In this document: positions 55,123 through 64,000 of the stretch, piece after piece | Layout of the letters: the number at the start of each line of letters is the position of its first letter | Numbering within the stretch: the stretch's first letter is position 1 | Assembly: GCA_905178155.1 (NCBI GenBank) | Contig: CAJINV010000002.1 | Location: 6,056,476 to 6,120,475 of the forward strand | Length of the DNA stretch: 64,000 nucleotides | Reading direction: 5' to 3' | Source of the DNA: Amoebophrya sp. A120 | Lineage: Eukaryota > Sar > Dinophyceae > Syndiniales > Amoebophryaceae | Position numbers and translations under genes: made by a program | Notes under the pieces: model-generated | The model's database searches: none | Seen by the model: the letters and a program-made list of their open reading frames with translations, nothing else | Told to the model about the DNA's origin: nothing

Positions 55123-56354
55123 GTCCGAGTCTACTCCTGAAAGCGAATGCAAACATGTGCTGTAAATGATCCAGCACAATGCGGTTCGCTCTACCGAGGG
55201 CACCATGCCAAAATATCCAAGCACGTCTCTTTCGCAGGTATGTGTGTCATCTCAAGAGAACAGCGCATGCTGTAAGGATATCAGACCCAGATATGCACCA
55301 GCTTTACATTGCATAACGACCGTGGCACAACAACAGCTGCGCTACAGGTGGCAGCACGGACACCGACGCCCATCGACGTTCCCGCGACGCGGAACTGACG
55401 CCCAGAAGTGGTCGCGAAATTTTTTCGATGGCAAGAAACTGGAATAAAGGGGGACTTGGCTTGCGAGTCACCCGGCGTGAGGGCGTAATTACTGTCTCTC
55501 CTTCTTATCCTTCCAACGGCCGCAACCGCATTTTCCCCATCAAAAATTCGCTGGGCTGTTCGCACGCGGGCCGCGCGGTGCAGCAAAGCCGCGGACTTCC
55601 GAACGAGAAAGACTTCGCCACGCATGGTTCTGCCGAATTACCGAAGTAGTTGAGGTTGCGGAATCATGTATCAATCTATCTTATGATTTTCCTTTCGAAA
55701 AAGCATTGATCACCGATTTGAATACTTTCTTGCTCACAGTTCTGGTTCTATGACGAGTACGACTTACAAGGACGTGGACGAGGCTGCGGACATAGACTGT
55801 TGTACCTGTAGCCTGCACATAGATCCAAAAATCACTTACTCGCACTTCCACTTAGAGGAAAAAAAAAGTGAATTACGTTCGCGCACAGAGGGATCTGTTG
55901 AAAAAAAAACAGTTCAGCTTCAGCAAGAAGACCTAGTCGGGACAAATTCCCGCCAATGTAGTAGGCTTCCCTAATACCGAGCAGTCGTGGGAGGACTGAT
56001 CCTTCTAGCATTTGATCACTTGTTTCGTACATCGGCAAAGGAGGACCTGAATCAGATCGATAATCGCTGTTCTTGATAGACTGACAATACCGGAAAAAAG
56101 ATCCCGCAGCGATGTGTGCAGCGGGAGTGGCATGTCAGCGCTTTATGGGGACAAGATCCTCATCTGCCTTCTCTGCGATAAAGATCCTGGTCCGGGAATA
56201 ACACTCGCAACGCTGACGCTACTTCTAAGTCAATCGAACACCACTAGCAACGGATGATGAAAAAATGGCGACACTACTCAGTGCCAGAACACTACCACAC
56301 TCAATTCATTTCGTTGTGTTACTCCATTTACCCTTGCTCTGAATTTTGTTCCAA
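55123..56354. other. Intergenic, weak plus-strand frames
   Basis: About 1.2 kb upstream of the M3 peptidase. On the plus strand MPKYPSTSLSQ (from 55205) is followed by a donor-like CAG-GTATGTG, and a frame at 55428-55649 (MARNWNKGGLGLRVTRREG...) stays open. The pieces do not join convincingly and match no family I know, so I leave them uncalled. Confidence 0.3.
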
Positions 56355-59300
56355 TCACAGATATTTTTCGGTCGCCCGAAAGAACGACTCGCGAGTGATT
56401 ACACCAGCGATCTGAACGCCACGAGCATCGCTTGCGCTCCGCACGGGTGCTCTTCTGGTGACAAACAATACCTCCAGCGACAGCATGAGGAACAAGAAAT
56501 GAACCCGCGCCAAGCTCGTCTGTTCGTCAATAAGTAAGGGCGTCGGGTCGAGCAAATTGTCCTGTGGATGGTAAAGACCGAGCAGCGGTGAATCCGAGGT
56601 AGCATTGTCTTTGCTTGCCTCAAAAAAGTCTCCGCTTTTTTCGCCCCTGCCAACAGATCTTCCGTGCTGATTGGAAGAAGGTCCGCTTGATGTGAGGACA
56701 CCTGGTTCATCTGTAGAAATTGCAGTCGTCCCCGCAGCCAACAACATAGAGCTGGTTTTACTGACGGTCCTGCTAGCCCCACAACTCTCGCTGGTCACTA
56801 AACTTATCGAAAGAGGCGACGCAGTGGAAGCACTGCCGCTTGATACCGCGCCAGTCGTACTGGAAGACGATTTCTGTCGAACGGCACCAGGGTCGTGCAG
56901 CTCCTCCAGTAGCACACTGCTCTCAGCGATTTCCGCCACTTCACCTTCTACATCGCCGCACATAGCGTCATCTCTTCCACCCTCCATGTGAGCGACGAAC
57001 ACGGGCAGGGGCAGACACGCGGCCTGGAAACGCACAGCGGTTTCGATTTCGTTCATTTCTTGTCGTGCCAAATCATTCTGTTGTATTGCGATTTCTTCTT
57101 CAGAAGCCATATTGCTCTGTCCCGCCAACAAGTCCTCCTCAGTAGAGCCTCGCAATTGGAGCAGATCGTCGTCCGATGTGGTGTAGTATTTGTCGCTAGA
57201 ATTCATCCCTGCGGAGGTGGAGGACTGAGCAGCTGCATCAATAGAGGACATGAATCCCTGCTGCTGATCACCGCCCTCCTGTTCATCCGCGATGTCGAAG
57301 TACGCGTAGCCCGCCTCCCGTGCGGCCTTCAGTGCTCTCAATAGTTCCGACCGGGAAAACGACTCGCGCAGAAAGCAGCCGGCTGGGATCTCGCGACACA
57401 GATCCCCCGCGGTCAGTCGCTGGTAGCTCTGCTGGTTGCCCTGGAGGTAGGGGAAAAACCGGATCTTCTTCAACTGGATGATCACGTCAAAAATGCTCAT
57501 CAGCCGATTGTTTCCTGCTGAGGTTTCGGACTGGTGTTCTTCATGATCTTCCTCCTCGGCCTGCAGCCGTTGTTCCGTCGAGCGGGAAAGCATCAAACTA
57601 GAAGGAAAAACAGCTTCGTTGCTGGAAAAAAATCCTCCTCTCGACGATGTTGAAGACGACGCCGTGGTCCTTCTCCGCTTTTTACAACGAAACTCAACGG
57701 AGAGCAAGTAGCCGCAGACGAAGTAGCTCATGCAGACCGCGAGGAGCATGGGCAGCAAGTGGTTGATTTGGCCCGTCAGCTCGGACACAATGAGGACTGT
57801 GGACAGCATCTGCGTCACGCCCGCGGTCATGCAGGTGGCGCCCACCACCGCGTACAAGGCGGGAACCTCGAAGTCGGATGGAGGAGGAGGGGATCGGGTG
57901 AAGGAATCTTCAGGTGAGGATGTTTTTCTTGGTTGTTTCACCTCGTTGCTCGTAGCGGGAACTGGATCTTCACCAGTGTCTTGAGTGCCGAACCAGCCCT
58001 GGGCTGCAGCATCCACCGACTCGAAGTAGCTCTGCAAGGTTTTTTGAAAACTGCCATCAGTGCCATCATTCTCCTGATTTTGGCTGCCAGTCGTCGATAG
58101 AGCCGCGCCGTCTTCGTGATCGTGGCCGGAAGGGTTGTTGCTGTTAGTTTCGCCGAATAAGGCCGACGGCCCTAGGTTCAGACTCTGGGGCAGCGCCCAG
58201 AAGAAGTCGCTGTCCTCTTCACTTGTCTTCGGGAAACGAAACACCAGACCGAAAAGACGGCCGAGCGACGCACCGAGGACAAAAACCGGTGTGAAGACCC
58301 CGGCGGGTATGGGGCAAGCCGCGGCAATCGGGAAGAGGATCGATTTTTGAAAAATCAGTGAGGTGAGGACCTTATACTGCGGAAAAGTAGTATGTATGGT
58401 GTGTGTGCGGGTGCGCAACATACAGAATGCACGGAGCAGAAGGCACGATGACAAATCTTTCGTTGCGCATCGCTGTCATGCTTCCTTGGGGCCATCCACA
58501 TAAATTGCGCTTAAACATCACCAGTATTAATTTCTTTTCCGCCGGATAGATCCGCAGGTCAGAGGAGGCGCTGACGCTTGTTGGGCTCGCCGAGCTACGA
58601 CTCGAAATTTTCGCTGATTTCGCTTCGTTTCCGCCTGCTCCTGTTTCTCCCGGCGCCGCACCCCCAGGAGCAATGTCCCCACTTACTTGACCCGGCAACA
58701 GCTTCTCACTCAGACTTTTCTTGGAAAAGAGTGCGTTTATTAGACTTTTATCCTGGTGCGCGATTGCGGGCTCCAAGACGCACAAAGAGGACGAGAAGAG
58801 GGATATGAGCATCAGTGCGAGAAAGATCTTTCCATGCAGCGCGTTTTTTGCTGACAGCAGCCCACGTGATTCTGGTGGTGCTCCGCCCATGCTCGCCGTC
58901 GACGTAGTTTGTTGCTGATTATTTGTCAGCAGTCGGGCGGAAAAGCCAAAGCAAAACTTCGTGAATTTCACGACCAAGGCGCCAACAACGCCATTGCACA
59001 CGCCCAGCAACACAAACCAACCGGTTTCCTCCAAAGGGGGTTCGCCCAAGTCCGTCAGTTCGAACAGCCGGGTTACGTGCAGGTACCCACAGACGCGCAA
59101 AGCGAAAAGACAGCTGACGGAACAGAAGAAAGCCCGCCAAATGTTCTTTATGAAAAAGAACGTCGTCGCCATCTCCATCGCAAACAGGGTCGCTCCAAGC
59201 GGCGCACCAAAGGTAGCGCAAACACCGGCAGCAGTGGCGGCCGTCATCAGGCGGACTTGATTTTGGCTCAATGAACGGGCGAGCTTTTCCACAGTGGAAG

Positions 59301-61563
59301 TATTACTGCTGTTTTTTCTCGTCGTTCCGCGGAGATTGAAAACGTTTACTTGTGTTGGACAGCAAGAAGCCAAGCAGCCACTTACGAGTGCAGTCCTACA
59401 CCTGCCAACAAAAATCCGCAAACACCTCCCGAAGCGACGGACCAAGCTGGAGCTGCCACTGTTCGTTCTTTGCTGTTCGCCTTGGAAGCCTGCGGCCTCA
59501 TGATGTTGTACGCGTCTGTGGTCCTGCGATAGGATGTCACCTTCTCCTCCTGACGGTGAAGTTGTTTCGTGTTCTCTATCAACAAACACATTCCGCGCAG
59601 TTGCGTTCACTCGACCAGGTACAACTTCATTCGTCGCAGCACCTGCTGGTTCTTGCCAAAACCCAGCAGCAGCCACACCAGCAGCCGCCGCCCCTGAGCG
59701 ACTGCGTAGCTCTTCCTCAGCCAAACACCATCTTCTGAGCCAGTCGAGCAATACAAACGTGAAGCAGCAGCTCAGGTGCACGTAGGGCCCAAGCTTTCCG
59801 ATCGGCAGACCGGCGGCAAGCACGCAGATCAAACCCGTCACCTTCGCCAGTAAAGTTCGGAAGGAGAGAAAATTCTGCCACACCGGGTCCTGAAAGGTCC
59901 GCTTCGTACCGGAGGACAGCAGATTCTTCACTTCCGGTAGGCCCGAACCCTTTGCGCAGTTGGCCTGGTTTACTATTTGTGGCGCACCCCCGGTAGAGCT
60001 GCTTGTAGCACCGCTCGTGTCTGCTCTTTTCCCAGACCTGCCACTCCTCCAGTTGAGTATCACGACTGGAAACACATACCCTCCCACAAACGTGAGAAAT
60101 ACGCACGAAAAAAGGTAGTAGCAGGTCGCGGGCTGCAGCGGAAGTGGCGTTAGGTTTGAAGAAAGGGAAAGGAAGTGGAGCGAGTCCTCCTCGCCGTCAT
60201 GGACAGGAGGTACAACTTGCTCAACAGGCGCAGGGGACTTTTTCCCAGTGGATGTACTACTTCCGTTCGCGTTCGCAGCAAAATCAAAATCTTTGATAAA
60301 CTTCTGCCGATAGTGGAACACCATACCCACCACCGAATCGACCACCACGGACAGAAAGGCCATCCAGAAGCCGATCAGAATCAACAGCACCCAGAACGCG
60401 TAGTCGCAGGAAGCAGAAGAGGAGAGGGGCTTGGTGCGCCTGCTTGCGGTGTTCCCCGTCGGATCACCACGGAAGGGGCCGCCATCTTCCTGGTCCGTAG
60501 AAGCTCCTGCGAAATCGTGTGCAAAATGGTCGGGGTGGAAATGTGTTGTAGGTTCTGTGCCGTTGTTCTGAGGCCGGAGGTTCGAATCCGGCGGACCACC
60601 AGTGTCGTCCTCGTGGACTAGGAGTTGCGTGCTTCTATCGTACGTCCTTCGTGGTGTAGTAGAAGAGGCAGTACTCGATAATTGCTTCATAGACAACAAA
60701 TTTCCGCCGGACCGCGATGGATCATCTCTAGCTGGACGAAAAGTTCTAGCTTTACTTGTGTCTGTTTTACTTCCACCTACATAGTCGTACAAATTGTTCT
60801 CGTGGTCATTTCGTTCTTCCTGCTGAAAAACCAGTTGCACGAAGTCGTCGTCGCACTGCAAATCTTCGAAAGTCGTGCAGTAATCCACCAAATGCAATGA
60901 CGAGCTGGATTTCGTCTTTCGCATCGGGCTGCTGCGAAGGTGCATGTCTTGCCGACAGAGACCCGGCGAAAGTGCAGCGGTGTTGGAAAATGATTTCCTA
61001 CCGGAAGAACAACTTGGAGATGAACCGGTTGCTTTTCCCTCTGAGGATGAGCAGTGCTCTCGTGTTTGTTCCTTAGGATCTGTGCTAAGGGTAGGTCTGC
61101 TTCGCACATTTTCGACCGGAACGAGAACCAGGTCGTCCACCGCTGTATCCCTTCCCCTTCCGAGGAGGTCAAAACAGTTTCGTTCCTTGGCTCCTGCTCG
61201 CTCCTCCTCGTCCTCCGCACTGTACCCCTCTAACAGCAGTGTGGAGCCCCGGAAAAACAGATCCTCGCTGCTTTTCCTCAACAGCTGGAATTTCGCGGTA
61301 CTACTAGAGCTGGTTCCAGTTGTGCCACCTCGTCCTTTATGCAGCTGATTGCTAGAACTAGTCCTCGTGCTGAAGAAGGAATCTTGTCGACGGGAAGAGC
61401 GAATGGGCACGGGAGGGGAAGAGGATTTGACTTTGTTGGTCGTCGCTGCAGAGGTGAAGCTGTACATCTTTTTTCCACCAAGTTCAAGGGCTTCCTTGCC
61501 TTCGAGTAAAGGTTGCCGCGCAGTTGAGCTGAAAGACGAAGTTGCAAGTGCTGCTTCGTTCAT
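56355..61563 (-). CDS. CLC-family chloride channel/transporter with C-terminal CBS pair
   Basis: Two exons, 61563 to about 58501 and about 58376 to 56355, give about 1,694 residues. After a Ser-rich cytoplasmic N-terminus of about 400 residues comes the CLC membrane domain: GSGLPEVKNLLSSG (near 59,940), PIGKLGPYVHLSCC (near 59,790), GVCATFGAPLGATLFAMEM (near 59,200) and PIPAGVFTPVFVLGASLGRLFG (near 58,290). These are the selectivity-filter motifs of the family. In the second motif Leu replaces the gating Glu of the usual GKEGP. The C-terminus has two CBS-like segments, around AGDLCREIPAGCFLRESFS and GVQIAGVITRESFFRATEKYL. The intron near 58,377-58,500 lacks a clear GT donor in the right phase. 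Location is probably an internal membrane or plasma membrane; anion choice unknown. Confidence 0.9.
58377..58500 (-). other. Intron of unclear type in the CLC gene
   Basis: The two CLC reading frames must join between FKRNL and YKVLTSLIF. The 3' side has a good acceptor (CTTTTCCGCAG), but no GT lies at the right phase on the 5' side near 58,500. The ends do not form inverted repeats, so it is not placed among the inserted elements. Borders may be off by a few bases. Confidence 0.5.
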
Positions 61564-62315
61564 AGCTTGTCACGCCATACAACCTGCTCTTTATTGTCAC
61601 GCGATCATAATTCATTGCACGGGTAACGCGTGATGCTCCTCCCTGCTTGCTGCACTTGCCGTGGTGCAACATCAATTCTACTAGTCGCGAACGCGCAGAA
61701 CCAGAAAATGGGTGCATCAAGCAAAACAAGGAGAACGATGATCCATTGGAAACGCAAACAGATCAGAATCTTCACAAACCCAATAAAAAATCCGCCAGGA
61801 CAGACTTCAAATCGCCACGAGATGAACATCGCAGAGTTGTAAAACCTCCACACACCGAAAATTCAACAGCTATTGTGCAAGAACCCGCCTTGTAACACTA
61901 GTACGGATTGCCGAGTTACACAAGACGTGCTGGAGTGTGCCATTCCATCGTGTACCGCACTAATTATATGCTTTTTGTTCATTACGTGTCAAAAATTTCT
62001 CTCCACCCTGTTTGGCAGCAACCAGCGAGCCAAAAGGTTTGGTGCCGGCTGCGCTCTACCCGTGCACTAGTAGAACCGTTCCGCGTACTATGGAGTTTTA
62101 CTGTAGTAAATCATGATGCCCAGTGGAAGCAGGCCAGGTTATGTTGCAGTAGGGCACGACATCGGTAGGGCACGAGATATCGTGCCCGAACGTGTGTAGT
62201 CTCGTTGTCGTTCATTTATCTTCCAAAAACATCGTATCTTATCTATCATGCGCGAAGACGACTTTTCTTTGTCTTAGTCAAGCCCTACAACCCATCAGGA
62301 TCAGTACCATTATCC
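61564..62315. other. Intergenic, no supported gene
   Basis: About 750 bp between the coiled-coil gene stop and the CLC start. A short direct repeat GGTAGGGCACGACATC/GTAGGGCACGAGATATCG-like pair lies near 62,150-62,185. Nothing else seen. Confidence 0.4.
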
Positions 62316-63993
62316 CTACTTTTTGAACGCGTCTGCAAGCTTGGAAAGGTGCTGCATAATCTCGTGTAGCTCCTCCTCCTTTGGCAAGTCTGTCTCGTCC
62401 ACTTCGCTAATTTTTGGAATTCTACTTCTATCCCCACTCGTCGCGGCACCCGCTGCTCCATGCCCGCCCGTACTATCCGACAAGTTGCGCAGGAGGTCGC
62501 TCTGAAAATTATTTTTCGCACTCCGACTAAACCTGGTTGCGGGCGCGGAGGCAGTGCTGTAGTGCGTTGCCGCGGTGCGCGAGGAACTACAAGTGGACTC
62601 CATGAAGCAGGCCTCCTGCTCGCGCTCCATCTTTTCCTCGCGGGCGCGCGCCTGTTTTTCAAATTCAATGGGTTCTTTTGTTATGCATAGAGTCAGAGTA
62701 CTTGTTATGCGTCACGCACTGCAGATCCCTCCCCCTGTTGCAAAAAGTATATATTGCAAACTTGTTTTACTAGCACAGTGGCACGACTGCCTCGAAAATC
62801 TTCTATACCCATTCCAGATTGTTCTCGTAGAACTGGCGCATGCGCAGGGTAAGTTCCCTCGGATGCGTAGCCTGTGCCGAATTCGCTCGTCTAATGGACT
62901 CCATTTTCCGTTGTTCTTCGTACATACTCCGCATGGATTTCCTGCGTTTCTTCTCGATCTTATCCTCCACGAATTGCTGCCACAGCTCCTGCCGCTTGAA
63001 AAAGTTACTCTGCTGGTACTGCTCTTGGTCGCCCGTTCGTCTTGCGGAATGTGGCAAAGGCGTCGTCCTTATGAACCGATTTGCTTTGGAGCTGCTTGTC
63101 ATCGCTGCCCGCGCGCTCTGGGGCCGCCGACGGCGCTTGGGTTTGGAATTGTTTTCCTCGCCACCCGCGCCCCGAGGTGCAGATGAACTTTGACCGGCGA
63201 AAAACATCGGACTTTTTGCAGTTTTTGTGGCGGAATTTAACAGTCTGGGGGTGAAAGTGCATTCAGCGAGCTTCTCCCGCTCTTGCTCCTCCTTCTTTTC
63301 GTAGCACCGGCTCTCGATCCGCTTTTTCCACATCGTGTTGCGTTCGTACAAGCCGCAGCCCGCTCGACAAGCGTCCGAGTACGACGGAAGAGATGAAATA
63401 GGATGTGGCTTGCTGATCTTTCTGGCTGCATAGAGGTTGTAATTATGAAGCGCCTCCTGGTCGTCCTCAAAATCCAGCGTTTCGTACTGGTTGAAGTCAA
63501 CATCTTGTCCCGGAGTAGAAGCCTGCTTTCGGTGCAGTTTTCGTGTGGAAATCAAAACCGGGTCGGAGGCAGTAGCAGTAGCTGTATGTTCCTCATGATT
63601 GTAGTCTCCGTACCGCCCTCGACTGCGTGGCGCTCCTGCTGCTGCCGTTCTACTGTTCGGATGAAAGGAGTCGCCAGTAGTTTTGCTTCGTCCGCCAGCG
63701 TACTCTTGTTCTTCATCCTGCAGCAAATTGACTTCCGTGACCGGAATCCTTTTGCTGGAAGATGGTGTTTTCACTGACCCTGGAGGTGGTCGTTTTGATG
63801 AGTACGAGGAAGAAGAGGACGAAGCAGTGACAATTTTCACCTTACCGCTCGCAGTTGCGTCAAAGTCTTCTACTTCCGCTGCCGTTTTCGGCGCAGAGAG
63901 AGGACCACTGGTGTATCTTTTCGCTGTTGACGAGTACGTTGAATACATCGGCGCCGCAGTTCTGTAGCGCATTGGAGTCATCGTCCGGCTCAT
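62316..63993 (-). CDS. Basic coiled-coil protein, possibly cytoskeletal or ciliary
   Basis: Exons 63993-62808 and 62674-62316 give 1,545 nt, 514 residues. The ATG at 63993 (MSRTMTPMRYRTAAP) is at the window edge, so upstream exons cannot be excluded. The middle has charged helices (WKKRIESRCYEKKEEQEREK) followed by LAECTFTPRLL. This ECTFTP-type motif is common in protist basal-body and axoneme proteins. Further helices follow (LWQQFVEDKIEKKRRKSMRSMYEEQRKMESIRRA and EFEKQARAREEKMEREQE), and the end is EIMQHLSKLADAFKK. The intron (62675-62807) joins LEW to EPIEFEK. Its borders can be read as TA-AG or GT-AA because of a shared G. Cytoskeletal role is inferred from composition only. Confidence 0.7.
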
Positions 63994-64000
63994 GGGGCGA

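Noticed and set aside
58373-58502. A TIR element in the CLC gene
   Set aside because: The stretch begins TAT and ends ATA but its ends are not inverted repeats, the flanks do not match, and excision by the common rule breaks the frame.
60568-60605. tRNA-like 3' end (GGTTCGAATCC ... CCACCA) on the plus strand
   Set aside because: The T-stem does not pair properly when the loop is set to TTCGAAT, no D-arm, anticodon arm or 5' acceptor strand is found upstream, and the stretch is inside the CLC coding exon.
689-61563. Reassigned stop codons, as reported for one Amoebophrya (ex Karlodinium veneficum)
   Set aside because: Arginase, the M3 peptidase and the CLC protein all end at ordinary stops at positions expected for their families, and no conserved domain here is interrupted by an in-frame stop outside an intron.

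Overview
The window looks like nuclear DNA of a eukaryotic protist, most likely a parasitic dinoflagellate of the Syndiniales (Amoebophrya type). The reasons are: every confident gene (14 of 14) lies on the minus strand; proteins are long and Ser/Thr-rich with canonical stop codons; and many coding regions are interrupted by short elements with terminal inverted repeats (TIRs) and 5-bp target duplications that must be removed as introns, like the introner elements known from Amoebophrya. The assignment comes from sequence style, not from a database match.

Layout, read in the direction of transcription (right to left): a basic coiled-coil protein (62.3-64.0 kb), a CLC chloride channel/transporter with CBS domains (56.4-61.6), an M3 metallopeptidase with a signal anchor (51.2-55.1), a Ser/Thr-rich membrane protein (48.5-49.8), a 1,002-residue unknown (45.2-48.2), a RING-finger protein (40.9-43.3), a Cys-rich unknown (39.5-40.7), a 379-codon unknown (38.1-39.2), arginase (35.0-37.0), a giant membrane protein of about 2,826 residues in ten exons (23.1-33.5), a Cys-rich receptor-like surface protein of about 1,643 residues (14.8-21.8), a small Ser-rich unknown (11.2-12.7), a GT61-like glycosyltransferase (3.9-8.5) and a divergent nucleoside-diphosphate-kinase-like protein (0.7-2.7). 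Two very GC-rich islands (9.1-10.7 and 13.4-14.6 kb) lie between genes and hold no gene I can support.

The most striking content is the set of 22 inserted elements inside eight genes, with a 23rd cut by the left edge. They fall into eight TIR families. Nearly all follow one rule: a 5-bp duplication, then TAT at one end and ATA at the other. Removing one element plus one duplication copy restores the reading frame every time. For seven genes the resulting coding lengths are exact multiples of three (981, 4,035, 4,932, 8,481, 1,641, 1,059 and 3,555 nt). None of the 15 insertions with perfect duplications can be excised as a GT-AG intron while restoring the exon exactly, so excision must use another rule. 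Ordinary GT-AG introns occur beside them, some only 40-59 nt long.
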